A stretch of DNA of 64,000 nt from Hymenoscyphus infarciens (GCA_001414345.1 LLCB01000116.1:62001-126000); one strand, 5' to 3'. Positions 20,476-33,319 are shown, counted from the first letter of the stretch. The notes: generated by a model not told the origin, from the sequence alone. Made by a program: numbers and translations.

Positions 20476-23183
20476 ATGTCGTACACCATCATTAGGTCGG
20501 ACTGTAGGAGCTTCAGCGCATGGCCTGTCGAGCCAATAGAAACCCAAACGCCTTACGACCTCGTCTCCTTTCTCGCCACTGCTCAGGCTCTCGGAATTGA
20601 TATTATTGCACTGACTTGGCAACCCGCTCTCGGCCAGATGGCTCAGGGTGGAACCTCTGGAATACAGGAATTGCTGGTAAAGCTTGAGTCAAGCTTTGCC
20701 TTCAAGGTGTTCGAGTACTCCGACAATGTAAGAGATGAGCGAGATGTATACCGGGCACTCATATCTGAGATTATGGTGCTAGGACAGAATTCGCTCAGGA
20801 AGCATCCGAATATTAAGCCAGTGTTAGGCGTCTGCTGGGATCCACGAGAAGATGGGAGAGTATGGCCTGTCCTAGTTTCTGAGAAGTCACGGTGTGGAAA
20901 TTTGCAGGAGTTCATGGAGTCTGAAGAGGGTAGAGGCCTCTCTTCCGAAGCTCGACTGAAAATATGCGCTGGGATTGCTCGTGCTATTAGAGACATGCAC
21001 AACTGTCGTAAGTCCGCGACAACTCTTTCCTTCCGCAATAGAAGCTAAAGACATGACATATATTGTTCACGGAGACATCAAACCAACAAACATTCTGATC
21101 GACAAAAATGCCTCGAACGACTATATTGCACAAGTAATCGATTTCGGATACGCAACACTTTATGCTGGCACTGGTCTGATCAATATGCCATCCAGCCCTG
21201 GGTGGTCTGCGCCATTCACCAGGGGCGGCGTGGATTTTCCCCACGCGAAAACAATGGATGCTTTCTCCTTTGGTCTGGTCTGCAAGTGGTTGCTCTTTAG
21301 TACCACTCCTCATCCCAAAGGATATTCCTTCAGCTCAGCAATGCCACAAGCCCTTGTAGACACCGCTCTTGCCTTGGTTGACAGAGAGGTGGAGTTGGAT
21401 GAAGATCAGAAGCAAAAAATGAGAGAGTTGTTCTCATCAAGTCTATCCCTTGATGCGGTCAGACGTAGGGGAGATTTCAATACTATACTAGACTATTTCA
21501 GTGTATTCAGGTGAGGGTTCGATCATTTGGACCGCATGTGTGCTGATACAAACCAAGTTGGCATGCTTCTCTTTCTGAGACTTTTCGGGAAAATATTGTA
21601 CCGAACAATATAAGCACTCCATCAGTATTCTCGGTAAGGACATTTAGTCCCCTAACACTTCCTCATACTCATTGACTGGTCCTCAGCTCGCGATATTAGC
21701 TGGCCAACTTTACTTGGGCGATATCCGGGTTCGGATTCATGTCAGCCAAGTTTTCCAGGAGCTCATGAATACTTCGACAGATACAAACCGAAAGAAGCTA
21801 TGTGCTTTCGAGGCAGCAATCTGTTATACCATTGGTTTCGGTGTCCAGAAGGACGAGCAGCAATCCCAAACCCTTTTAGCGTACAGCGGCAGAGCCGAGT
21901 CGGACCTCGCTACTGAATTAGAGAGGCTGGCAAAGACCGATACTGTATATCGGAATAGCGCCATCGTGGCGCACCATGCCGAAGGAACCATCTTCAGCCC
22001 TTACATCTCGTTATTAGCAGAGCCTCGAAGTGTGGTCATTCCAATTGCAAATTCATGCCACAGAGAGTTGGGAGATATCAAACCCTTCCTCGGGACCCGT
22101 AATCCACTTTTCCAGAACTTGCAGAGAGAATACGCTACCTTGCTGCTCCAGGTAGAAAATTTTGAGGACGCTGAGAAGATCTGGTACGATATTGTGGCTA
22201 GTTCGAAAGAACTTGTTGGCTCACATGATCCATCTACTCTTACGGATATGGGCAACTTGGTCTACGTCCTGGAGAGCCAAGCTAAGTATGACTGCGCTGT
22301 GAAGATTCTTCTTGAGGCATTATCGTTGAGCATGGAAGCTCCTGGTATCGGCAAGGACCACCAGGTTACAATATCAAGGAAAAGCCAACTTGCCTACCTT
22401 AGGTGCCATATGGGTGATTATGAATCGGCAAAGAAACTTCACGAGGAGGTACTGTTAGCAAGGAAGAATACTTTGGGAGAGAATCACCCAGAGGTACTTG
22501 AAAGCCAGCGCGGTCTATTGAGCGCCATTTACGGGCTAGGAAATGACACTGAAATCATCAGCAAGTTGGAAGAATTGGTCGAGCTTCACGTTAAGGCTGT
22601 TGGTCCCACTCAGTCTGAGACTATCAAAACGCGCTTTGACCTTGCGGAAGCTCTATTGGCCTCGAAATCCTTCGAGCGAGCTGACCAAGAGTGTAAAGTT
22701 GTGCTGGACCTCAGCGCGAAGTATCTCGGTGACCGGAATGTGACAGTTCTGCGTTGTCAAAATGTGCATGCACAGGTCCTTCTAGGTCTAGGAAAAGCTG
22801 AAGAGGCAGAGACGCTGGCAGATGAAACTCTCAGGCTTTCACGCATCTCGTCAGATCCTTTGACCGCGATCACAGCTTTGGATGGCCTGGCGACCATCAA
22901 GGCAACACGAGGAGATATCACTAAAGCAGAGGCACTTCAGCGTGAGGCTGTGAACCTCGTTTTGCAGTCGGGGATTGCAGGAACTTATAATGATTTTCTC
23001 ACTAAAAATAATTTCGCCATCAGTCTGGATAAATTGGGGAAATATGGAGAGGCAGAGAATTTCTACCGAGAGGCGTATGAAGGCCGATTGGAGATGTTTG
23101 GTCCTGCGCATCCCGAAACCCAGGAAAGCAAGCGATTTCTCTTTCGGGTCCTTGAACTACAAGGGAAAAGGTTGGAAATATAG
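20476..23183 (+). CDS. Protein kinase fused to C-terminal tetratricopeptide repeats
   Basis: A four-exon model: 20476-21007, 21051-21510, 21558-21633 and 21687-23183, about 854 residues. Exon 3 is needed to keep the frame into LAILAGQLYLGDIRV. Residues 1-350 are a kinase-like domain with no clear glycine loop: a C-helix EIMVLG, VHGDIKPTN (HGD instead of HRD), VIDFGYA, WSAPF in place of APE, and DAFSFGLVCKWL. The C-terminal 380 residues are helical hairpins in the style of kinesin-light-chain TPRs, for example YATLLLQVENFEDAEKIWYD, SQLAYLRCHMGDYESAKKLH and NNFAISLDKLGKYGEAENFY. TPRs of this type bind partner proteins. Introns 1 and 2 seem to end in AAG. An alternative TAG acceptor at 21041 would make intron 1 only 34 bases. 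It directly follows the tandem kinase gene. Role unknown. Confidence 0.82.
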
Positions 23184-23265
23184 TACGGGGCTTAATCTCG
23201 AACTTGGATGTTGAATTTCCATCTCTATATATGATTTGGGTTGTCACCATACCCTTCCCATACGC

Positions 23266-25164
23266 TCATGGGTGATTTGCTGAAACCTGACGAAGGCCAA
23301 CCACGGAGTGTCTCCCTATCCACTTTACTGTTCCAAGTGTGGCAGCTGTCAGCAAGACAGTGGTCACCACAAAAACCCAAAACTGCGGTGCTATTTCAAA
23401 GTTCTTGGTTCCATTTGAATTTGGATTTGGTTGTAGCTGTATCAAATTTGAGCTGAAGATGGTCTATGTATATGATTTCCACGTCAGCATATATGGTTTG
23501 CGAACTATTCCAAAAAGTGGCTTTGAAATCACTCACTGCTACAAGCGAACCAGGTAGGAAAACGACAGCAATATATGTCAGGATCTTGATAGTCACTGAA
23601 TCTCTCTGACTTTGCTGTGCAGCCAACAGCACCTCACCATTCTGTTGCTGGATCCTGGTCGTGATGTCGCGAAGCAACTCGACACTTTGCAAGGTTGTCT
23701 CGGCAACCTTTTGAAGAACCTGCTCCTGGCGAAACTCCAGGATGCCATACACCTACAATAGTCAATCATAGTAGTGGAGTTTGGATGTATAAGGACTTTC
23801 GTTACTCACTAGTCTGAGCACTCCTTGAAGTGTTTGGTCCATGGCCAACGTGCTCTTGTGGTATACTTTGATACTCGCCTCGTACCCGTGGATCGCGCCT
23901 AGAATCTTACCCAGAGGTCCAACAGCAGCAATCATATCAAGCTTTTTACAATGCTGGTCAAGTTTTCTGGTAACATCCAAGCATGATTGAAGAGCGAGTG
24001 ATGCACTCGTAAGCTTCTGCTTTAGTCTCTGAAGGACCTGGGTGTGTTGAATGGACACATCGAAGTCCCCTTTGAATCTGCGTCCTTCGGCCTTGGTACG
24101 GGCAAAACAGGCCTTCCTATCCTGCAAATGTCTTTTGTCAGTACTACGGAAAGATATTTGGCACACTTGCTCACAATTTCGTTTAGCTCCGCATTCAAGT
24201 GTTCAATGTAACGGCCCCAATTGTCGACTGTTGCCAGAAGAAAAGTGACATGAAGATACATAGGGTTGCTGTCACGCTCCTGGTGATTGAGGTCTATTGA
24301 AGACATAACTCTTTCTAGGCACTCTCGAAGTGCATCAGAAGGCTGCAAAAGAAGCCACACTGCATTATAGTGTGTGTGTGAGACCTGCTGGTAGATCCCT
24401 GTCCTGCGAGATGACCACGGATTTCCATGGTTTCTGCCATTCTCCTCCATAAATTCAAGTGTATAGCATATTTCTGTACCGATAAGCAAGATTAAATGCT
24501 TCGGATAAGGGGCGGTTAAAGACTGACCGTAGAAGAACGGGCTTCGCGGGTTCGAGAGGGGAGTTTCGATATAGCTGAAGTTGGTCGGCCGCAAAGGAAA
24601 GTCCTCATCCACTTTGGAACCAAATCGATGAACAACATCTAAAAAAGGAGTAAAAACTCCACAAGAGTGGAGAAGCTTCCGAAAGTCTATTTCCGGGATA
24701 CATAATACTCCCCAGGAATATCTCTGTGGGATTATGCTAAAGAATGTAAGTCTAGAGACCCAATCTACGGCTAATAACGCTTCCAAGGGTTCTTTTGCGT
24801 ACTAAATTCTGCACTGGACTGAAATTTGATCTTGTGACTTCTTCAAGTATTTAGCAAGAGATGAATAAGTCGAACAAGAGTATTACTTCAAGGTGAATTT
24901 CTAGCTCTTGTGCGTTCCTGATGCTCTGGGTGTTGAGAAACACGGGCCTGGTCTGGAGCTTGGAAGTTGCTAGATTTATCAGACTATCATCACTACGATC
25001 ACATATAGGTTTGACAAACATTCGAGGTTCTCATTAATAGACAAGATATCCAAATTGACCTCCGTGGCGTCGAAGAGCTTAGCTGAATCCCTTCTTAGGC
25101 GGAGATCAAGATAGTTCACATCCCTTCCTGGGAGATTCCAGATTTTAGTATTCAGTGGATACAT
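23266..25164 (-). CDS. CorA-like divalent-cation transporter-type membrane protein
   Basis: A six-exon model on the minus strand: 25164-25020, 24969-24887, 24801-24175, 24121-23810, 23752-23537 and 23463-23266, about 526 residues. Every junction keeps the frame and uses GT..AG. The N-terminal half is a soluble domain opening with IWNLPGRDVNYLDLRLRR, as in fungal CorA-like proteins. A long amphipathic helix follows (VLQKVAETTLQSVELLRD), then two C-terminal membrane segments, ILTYIAVVFLPGSLVATIFS and FWVFVVTTVLLTAATLG. The canonical GMN loop motif is absent (SSNLIQL occupies its place), which is common in fungal members with unproven transport. It converges on the kinase-TPR gene, with only about 80 bases between the stop codons. 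The first two exons are the least certain. Confidence 0.8.
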
Positions 25165-25425
25165 GATTCAATCGAATTCAACAAATATTTGAAAGTACAA
25201 CGAAGGAACCCCCCGCAAAGCAGGTGAGTAGGCTCCGCAACCTTTCGCCCTCTTATACTGGAAGTCTTCAGAAAGCTTACAGCAACGAAAATGTTATGGC
25301 TTGACATCCCTCGAATGACATCCCAGTAAGCCTCCTCGCATATATCAAAAGCACCTCTGACGTTGCACCCTTCGCACTACCGCAATACCCTCCACAAAAT
25401 ACAGAATTCCATCGAAAATCTGAGT

Positions 25426-25740
25426 TCACTTGCTTGCCTTGCGGGCTTTGCGCCAGCGATCGGTTTCATTTTGGATCGCCTGTTTTTCTTTCTGCTTTGT
25501 GTAAGCCTTGTATGCAAAAGTCGCAGAAGTACATACTGTTGTCAATTTACGAGGGATGGTGAGAAGATATGATTCGTGTTGGTCCTTGGGGACAAAGTCA
25601 GTGTGGGCTTTTCGATACCAATGCTTAGGTTGACTTACTTCAATCTCATACGAGCTTCCGAAAAGCTCTTTGAGCTTTCCCTCCAGCACGCCTAGATCGG
25701 CATACTTCATATCCAGCGTATCGTTGACCGTCGAAGCCAT
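25426..25740 (-). CDS. Small basic hypothetical protein, 86 residues
   Basis: The start is MASTVNDTLD at 25740. A 54-base intron (25638-25585, GTAAGT..CCCAAG, with CTGAC before the acceptor) joins SSYEIE to DQHESYLLTIPRKLT. Exons are 25740-25639 and 25584-25426. Without splicing the protein would be 104 residues and still open, so splicing is inferred from the consensus donor. The C terminus is strongly basic (RWRKARKASK). There is no signal peptide or membrane segment. Not recognised. The intact frame and position between two well-defined genes favour a real gene. Confidence 0.6.
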   Translation of the reverse strand: MASTVNDTLDMKYADLGVLEGKLKELFGSSYEIEVSQPKHWYRKAHTDFVPKDQHESYLLTIPRKLTTVCTSATFAYKAYTKQKEKQAIQNETDRWRKARKASK

Positions 25741-26121
25741 TTTATAGAGTGTCGACGAGAGGTGGAGTGGGCAGTTACTGAATGGTACGATGAAGTTCCT
25801 GGAAATATGATACTCTGGAATTGAGGAAGGACTCAGACATGTCATAGGAGGGACGGTCGGAGTTCCGCAAAACAATCACTGGCTGCATAGAAACCGGGCG
25901 AAATGTTGGGCTTCGAAGTCTGCCTCGTTGCTGCCCGATTTCAAGTACCACAACAGAATAAGAGACATGCATATAGAATTTCAGCCTAAACGCATACTTT
26001 TCTGGACTCGTCCACTCACCACTAGCCTCAGCCTTATCAAGTATTTTTGAAATTTATTCTTATTCAATTACGCGTATCCTTCCGTCTATTTACTGCTCCC
26101 AATCCATCTACACCCACAATC
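25741..26121. other. Intergenic region
   Basis: No supported gene. The minus-strand frames at 25775-25972 and 26064-26282 are short and lack domains. Confidence 0.35.
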
Positions 26122-28031
26122 CTAATTCCTAAACCGTTTCCAAAACTTCCATCCCTCCCCTCCCCCACCAATATCACCCTCCCGTTTAACAACCAAATCC
26201 CTCCCTCTGATCCTCCAAAAATAAATCGGCACCCCCGCAAGCACAAAAGCAACCACAATAAGGGTCTGCACCGGCTCCGCAACCACCGCCCGACTCAACA
26301 GGAACAAACTTACACAACAAAAGATAATAGGCGTAGTAATCCATGTCCTATAAGGTCTGTCCAGATTCGGTTCCTTGACCCTTAGTATTATTAGACCAAG
26401 CACGGTCATGAAATAAAATGTGTATCCCGCTACACCGTAGAAAGTGACCAGGGTCCCGAATTCCCCGACGAAAATGTAGCATGCTGTGAGCGCGGCGTTG
26501 AGGACCATAGCGTAGACGGGCGTGAAAAAGAGTCCTGTTTCTTCATCACCAAACATGTGTGCGAGACGTTTAGTGAGATGGGACTGTGTGCGTAGGGATG
26601 TGGATGTAGGTTCCATATTTGAATTTGAGACTCCTATTTTCCCAAAGACGGAGGGGAGGTAGCCTTCTTTTCCGGCTACGTAGACGAGACGACCTGAGGT
26701 GAAGGTCGTGGCGTTAAGAGCGCCGAAACAGCTGAGGCTGACGATTAGGGCGAGGATTAGGGAGCCGATTGGTCCAAAGACTTTGCTTCCGAATTGGACG
26801 GCTACTGTGTTGGAGGAGTTGATGGTTTCGAGGGGGAGGACGAAGAAGTAGGCTACGTTTGCCATAATGTAGGAGAGGATTACGAGGGGCATGGCTGTGT
26901 GGATTACTCTTGGGAGATCGCGGGTTGGATTGCGGAATTCTCCTACAACATAATTTGTCTACTTTTCGTCAGTTGTATTTCAAGCATACCATTTTTGAGA
27001 AAACTCACGTTGTCCCATCCATCAAATGCCCACAATCCCGCATATAAAGCCACCGCCCAAGATGAAGCACTTGAATTCGTTCCCTCAAACCATCCTTTTG
27101 TCTTCCAGTCCTGATTTGCCTCCCCCGCATTTGAAAATCCAGTAACCGCAACCACAATTCCAACGACGGTTACTCCTAGTAATGCAACGAATTTCAAAAA
27201 CATAAACATGTCTCCCATTTTTGTCCCCAGCCGCGTAGACAAGCAATTCAACAGCGTGACGACTATTAATCCAATTAATGCCACGCTCTTGTTGATCCAT
27301 ACGCTCACATTCTCAGCATCCGCTCCGATTGCTGCTCGAACGAGATATTCCCCCATAATAATGGCAATAATCGCACTCGATCCTGGCTTCAATACCACCA
27401 CGGCACACCAGGTAAAAAGGAATCCCCAAATCTCCCCAAATATTTTGGCTAAATATACTTGAGCCCCTCCATTCAGCGGTATAGCTCCTCCCAATTCCGC
27501 ATAACTCGAAGCTCCCGTCCATGCCAATACACCCGCAATGGCCCAAACCATTAACGAAGCCCCTGGCGATCCAGCATTAATATTGACCTGACTAGGTGAT
27601 GAAAATATGCCCGACCCAATAATTAATCCAACCACTAATGATAACCCATTGAGATATGTCAACGTCTTATTCTTCTCCAGTGATCCCCCTCCTATTGCTG
27701 CTTGTGGATTCGTAGAAGATATGGGAGCCCCTATGGGAGCGTAACCATTGCCCGTTGATGAGGACAGGGGAAAGAGATTCGAGGAGAAATCGAAGACTGA
27801 GTTGACGGAATATGATCGTGCATGGTTACCTCTGACATTCGCTTGGGCGGCTGGATTTCGATCGTCTAAGGGGTCGTCGTCTTCGAGGGATAACTTTCTT
27901 GAGGAGGCGATGCCAGAGCGGGAGGAGGTTGAGGAGGTTGATGTGCGAGTACCCGGCGAACTCGAGGCTAAACTGGCCAGTTCTAAAGAGTCGCGCGCAT
28001 GCGGTTGAAGGTTGGAATAACCGCGCGACAT
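26122..28031 (-). CDS. LAT/SLC7-type amino-acid permease
   Basis: Two exons, 28031-27009 and 26958-26122, joined by a 50-base intron (GTGAGT..AAGTAG). The junction reads DGWDN-TNYVVGEFRNP, a hallmark of L-type transporters. The product has 619 residues. A ~120-residue Ser-rich cytoplasmic N-terminal tail precedes about 12 membrane helices starting LTYLNGLSLVVGLIIGSGIF, whose GSGIF motif binds the substrate carboxylate in this superfamily. FGALNATTFTSGRLVYVAGK and the final helices are intact. The closest named fungal type is the MUP1-like methionine permease group. The substrate cannot be fixed from sequence alone. It is divergently arranged with the leucyl-tRNA synthetase gene, and the Ser-rich tail may be a site for regulated endocytosis (inference). 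Confidence 0.9.
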
Positions 28032-28522
28032 TATATTTTCTTATGCTTATTCTGAGGTCGTGTTATCTCCACATCGGAAGGGGTTCGTGGGGATCGTGTT
28101 GAGTTGTGGCTTGTTGATCTGCCTCTGTTCTTTAATTCAAGTCCTAGTCGTCGTGAGTCGTGAGAGATGGGTATTTTGGTAAACAGAATTAGAATTGGAG
28201 ATGCAATCAGCGACGAGGAATGTATTGGTATGGAAAGTCGTGGAGAACCGAAATTTGGTGGTGTTGACGGTGTATGTTGGATACAGAGAGTCCGTCTCTA
28301 ACTGAGATCTGGGGATCTACCTTAGATATCTGCTTTAGGTAGTGACAAGGCTTATTCCCAGTCAGGGCTTAGCCGTCTCACTACTTGCTAAGCACAGACC
28401 CGCGCACGGCTATTTTAACCTCCGACTTCATAGGAACTTTTGGGAGCTGTCGCAAACGAAATCATGGACTTTCCTAAACATGATGCTATTCCCATAGCAC
28501 AAAATGCTACGAATCAGACAAA
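28032..28522. promoter_or_regulatory. Divergent promoter region, permease and leucyl-tRNA synthetase
   Basis: A 491-base spacer separates the two start codons. No defined regulatory motif was recognised. A direct repeat GTCGTGAGTCGTGAGAG lies near 28149. Confidence 0.5.
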
Positions 28523-31500
28523 ATGCCCTCAATCCATAGATGTATAGGGCAACGATTGCTTCCGCCTGGCCCGCAATGCCTTCCGAATCGTCTTCCTAGG
28601 ATAGGTGGACAGCCAAATTATATCCAACGAAGAGCCAAGTCCACTCAAGAGCACGAAGGTTACAAGAAACCCCACGAGGGAAAAGACACTCCAGGCAGGC
28701 GAGAACCAAGAAGGCATTCGAGTATGCGTCGGAAGACTAACTTTTATTGAAGGAGATGCCCAGAAAGCACCCCATACGAATACTGTCGCCAATCGTCCCA
28801 CGCCGGCTTTGAACCTCCCACAACTGGATGCAAAATGGCGAAAATGGTGGAGAGAACGGCCTAGATGTGACAAGAAGACCAGGAGGAGTGAAGATTCAAG
28901 TCTGACGGAGGAGGAAAGGGCAATTGCACTGAGGAATCAGATGAAAAGAGCAAAGGAGGTAGAAAAGAAGAAGCAGACGAGGGAGGAGAGATTGAAGAGT
29001 GAAGGGAAGTGGGTGCCGGAAAAGAAGAAAGAGAAGAAATACATCTTACCAATGTTTCCTTATCCTTCTGGCGATCTTCATCTAGGTCACCTCCGCGTCT
29101 ACACCATCTCAGATGTTCTTTCTCGCTTCCATCGCATGAAAGGCTATGATGTTATGCATCCAATCGGCTGGGATGCTTTTGGGCTACCTGCGGAAAATGC
29201 GGCGATTGAACGAGGTATTGATCCGGCCACTTGGACGAGTGGTAACATCGAAAAGATGCAGAATCAACTTGCAGCCATGAATGGACGATGGGATTTGGAT
29301 CGACAATTTGCGACTTGCGATCCGGATTTCTACAAACATACTCAACGCTTATTTCTACTCCTCCACGACCGTGGTCTGGCTTACCAAGCCAAGTCGCTTG
29401 TCAATTACGATCCTGTTGACAAGACTGTCTTGGCTAACGAGCAGGTGGATTCAAATGGTCATTCTTGGAGATCTGGAGCAAAGGTTGAAAAACGAATGCT
29501 GAAGCAATGGTACTTTAAAATATCAGAATTTCGACAAGAGCTACTTGATGATCTGGAATTTCTATCACGGGACGAAGCATGGCCCGAAAGAGTTTTGGCG
29601 ATGCAGAAAAATTGGATCGGAAAATCACAAGGCGCGCGAATCAAATTTCCAGTCACTGCTTTCACTCAGCAAACCCATGCCGATATCGAGGTTTTTACCA
29701 CACGCCCAGATACGCTTCTCGGTGTTCAGTACGTTGCCCTTGCATCTACACACCCAATGGTAAAGGGGTTGGCGAAAACGGATGTTGAACTTCAAGCGTT
29801 TCTTGATGCAATTCCTGCTCTGCCCCCGGATTCAAAAGTTGGCTACCTACTACCACATGTACAAGCTACAAATCCACTTGCCTCTGAAGGGGATGCACCA
29901 GAAGCCATAAAGGCGTCATTGCCCATATATGTTGCGCCGTATGTCCTTGGTGATTATGGCGATGGTGCAGTTATGGGAGTCCCGGGTCATGATCTTCGTG
30001 ATCATGGTTTCTGGAAGCATAATCGATACGATGAGCCAATTCGAACCGTGATATCTTCATCACCCGATGAATCCACTGTTGTTGAAGACCAACCCTTCGT
30101 TCACCACGGCCATCTTACGTCGCACAGCGGCATCTATGCGGGCCAAACCTCAGCCAATGCCTCGAGCATGATTCTCAAAGTGCTCGAGCCAAAAGGACTT
30201 GGAAAAGTTGCAGAGACCTGGCGTCTTCGAGATTGGCTGGTCAGTCGACAGCGTTACTGGGGCACCCCCATCCCAATTATACATTGCGACAAGTGTGGCC
30301 CTGTCCCAGTTCCCGCAGATCAACTCCCCGTAAAGTTGCCTAACGCCCGCGAGCATTGGAAGAAAGGAAATCCAGGCAATCCACTTGCAGATTATTCCAG
30401 CTGGTTTATAACCCCATGTCCAAGATGTGGAAACCGAGCCAAAAGAGACACTGATACTATGGATACTTTTGTTGACTCGAGCTGGTATTTTATGCGATTC
30501 CCAGATTCAAAAAATAAAGAACAGCCCTTTTCTCCCGCCGCGGCGGATGATTCACTTCCGGTTGATATATATATTGGAGGTGTCGAGCATGCAATTCTTC
30601 ATCTTCTTTACGCGCGGTTCATATCAAAGTTCATGGCCAGCACAGGAGATTGGCCAAGTGGGTCAGAACATCGTGGCGAGCCTTTCAAAAGAGTTCTGAC
30701 CCAAGGAATGGTTCATGGAAAGACATACTCCGACCCTTCAACTGGTCGATTTCTGAAACCAGATGAAGTTACTGTCACTAATTTAAAAGCCGTCATCAAA
30801 GCGACGGGTGTCGTTCCAAACGTCAGTTACGAAAAAATGTCGAAATCAAAATACAATGGGGTTGATCCTACCATCTGTATGAGCAAATATGGAGCAGATG
30901 CAACAAGAGCACATATTCTCTTCCAGGCGCCAGTCAGCGAGGTCTTGGAATGGGATGAGCAAAAGATTTCAGGCGTGATTCGATGGATCAAGCGGATCCA
31001 CGACTATATCCATCAACGTCCCCTAAAGAACGGCTACATGCGAGAAGACGGGACATGGCACCACATCCCCGTGGTCTTTTTCAACCCCAAATATTATTTC
31101 GAGGGTCGGGCAGACGGTAAACTGATGTGGTTTGACATCGGCCCCGGATTCAACAAGAATCAACAAGCCAGGAGGGAGATATTTCTCCGAAGCATAAGCG
31201 CCGTCATAAAGCCAGAAATCCAACATACCTACGAGGAAAATCGCAAACTTTGGCGAACGGTCCAGAAAACCATCATCAACGTCACCGCCTCGTACAACAA
31301 CGGCTACTCCCTTAACACCGTCGTCTCTGATCTCATGACCTTGACAAACGCCATCTTGGATACGTCCAAACCGAGATTCACGCCCTTTGAATACCTCGCT
31401 ACCGTGGCACTCGTCAAAATGATGGCGCCTATCGCCCCAGCCTTTGCGGAGGAGTGCTGGGACCATCTTTCCCGTGTGCATGGACTAGAACATACGGGCG

Positions 31501-31826
31501 AGAAGAGGTATCCTGATCCCAAGGTGGAATCTGTCCACGAAGCGGCGTTTCCTGAACCGGATGGGACGTATGAGTTTTTGGCGCCGAAGACGAATCCTTG
31601 TTCTGTGCAGGTTAATGGGAAGTTGAAGTTTATTGTTTGGCTCGATAATCCGGCTGAAGGGTTGGCGGGCGAGGAGTTGGAGAAGTGGGTTGTGGACAGT
31701 GTTCTGGGGAGTGCGGAGGGGAAGGAGAAGTTGGGTGGCGGGGAGGGGAAGGGGGCTGTTGATGTGAGCAAGGCGAAGAAGGTCATTGTTGTTAAAAAGG
31801 GGAAGGGGGTCAATTTTGTGTTGTGA
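28523..31826 (+). CDS. NAM2: Mitochondrial leucyl-tRNA synthetase
   Basis: A class I synthetase charging mitochondrial tRNA-Leu; in yeast the orthologue also assists intron splicing (family knowledge). The downstream frame contains [14 protein letters not shown] (the HIGH motif as HLGH at 29079-29090), the editing-domain threonine-rich segment [20 protein letters not shown] and KMSKSKYNG (KMSKS at 30834-30848). A mitochondrial presequence is supplied by an upstream exon starting at 28523 ([16 protein letters not shown], Arg-rich, no acidic residues at first). An intron with donor GTATGC at 28722 and branch-like CTAAC joins it to the main exon. In-frame acceptors are at 28752, 28755 or 28767; the last gives a 46-base intron and about 1085 residues. 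The alternative ATG at 28605 lacks a presequence and is disfavoured. The tail is Lys/Gly-rich. Confidence 0.92.
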
Positions 31827-32199
31827 GGGTTGAGGAAGAGGATGGCTTAGATGTAGAAAGGAGATGGATTAGACCGCAAGATAAAGTGAGCGATTGTTGT
31901 ATTATACCTTGTACGATAAACATACCCGGGAAGGAAAAGTCTGTTTGGGATAGAATAGAATGCCATGAATTGAAGTGGCAGCATCGCTACTCTACTTGTT
32001 TCCTTGTTCTGCTGCATCTTGGTCTGACCTTGTCCAAAAGGACAAAACGCCAATACTGACTGGATGGAGTGAGCCATGACCGGCCTATGAGAGGGTGGGT
32101 GAGCTACAAGAAAGGGTGAGCTACAAAAGTAAGAGTAAGCCATGAGCACTAGGAGTAAGTAAGCTACGAGTAAGCCATGTACCCAAGTCCCGTGACCTA

Positions 32200-32830
32200 C
32201 TTTCTTCCCCTTTATTCTCTCTTAATAGTTACTCTCCGTCTCTACTCTCCGTCTCGGTCCGAGAGATTTACGAGGAAAATCTCAGTTAATCGTTTAATAT
32301 TTTCTTGTCTGAAAAGGCGAGAGTGTTGAAAGTGGTTATATCAAGTTAAGTTAAGTTGATATATTCCTACGCTCTTTTATTGTTTAATTTTTTCTTCTTC
32401 TTCTTCTTCTTTTTTTTTTTTTGGCAGATAAGCTAGTGAGGTAGTAATCTAGTAATCTAGTAAGCTAGGAAGCTAGGAAGCTAGAAAGCCGAAAAAATTA
32501 GTTACTATTAGTTAAATAATAAAATATAGTCTCCCAGCTATTTGTTTAGAACAAAGAACTACTCTTACTTGTAGTTACTTAAGAGAACGTGGGATTGAAC
32601 TATAACGATTTAAGTATTCGATTAGAATAGTATTTTAAATTATTTTAACATATTCTCTTCTTAGATATAGAAAAGTTAGTATCATAGTAATCAGCAAACT
32701 AGTAAACTATTTTAAAAGGATAGACTAAGCTGTAATAGAAGTGACTCTCGTGTAATAACAAAGTCTCTCAACGCTCGTTTCTCCGAGACGTTGTGTAAAT
32801 TATCTATTCATTAAGGCCTCGAGTTTAGCT
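32200..32830. repeat. AT-rich RIP-like relic with microsatellites
   Basis: The segment contains a TTC trinucleotide tract followed by a T run (about 32392-32422), then a degenerate CTAGTAAT/CTAGGAAG decamer-like array at about 32430-32490. Surrounding DNA is TA-rich with few CA/TG. It may be a decayed solo LTR or MITE, but no termini or target duplication were found. Confidence 0.4.
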
Positions 32831-33274
32831 CGAAATCTGACATTTGAAAGAGAGAGAAACATGTGTTGAAGGGGATTTCGCATTCGGAGTATCATGTTCA
32901 TTCATGGAATATGGGGGTACTTTCCTCATATCGCACCGTGTACATTCAATCACATGGAAATCCTAAATCGCTACTTACTAACCAACCTGTCCTGTCAAGC
33001 ATTTGAAGATGATCCATGCTACTAACGAATGGCTTCACGTGCGTCACCAGTTTTGTTTTGCTCACATGAGAGGATTTGCGCACGTCCTTTTACCTCGGTT
33101 CTTTTCGGTAAGATCTTGGGTTTTCACTGGTTGGAGCAGGGGCTTGGAATCTCCACTGAGCCGACAGATAGAAATGGAGCACGCGAGTCGTGTGTGGTTG
33201 TGGTTTGGTTTGGCGGGGGAGGTGGGGTGGGCTGCACCCTTGTTCGAGTTCTTTGCTTGGTCCTTTCGTGTCGT

Positions 33275-33319
33275 TAGTCCTGTGTTAGTCCTGTGTTAGT
33301 CCTGTGTTAGTCCTGTGTC
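33275..33319 (+). repeat. Short tandem repeat, unit TTAGTCCTGTG (11 bp)
   Basis: Four near-perfect copies of GTTAGTCCTGT lie in a row within the intergenic region upstream of the Zn cluster gene. No function is evident. Confidence 0.75.

Noticed and set aside
28605..28767. Start of the leucyl-tRNA synthetase at ATG 28605
   Set aside because: That N terminus lacks a mitochondrial targeting character. The frame from 28523 gives an Arg-rich presequence and an intron can join it.
32200..32830. Solo LTR of a Copia-type element
   Set aside because: A TG..CA span could be chosen, but no target duplication or partner copy was found.
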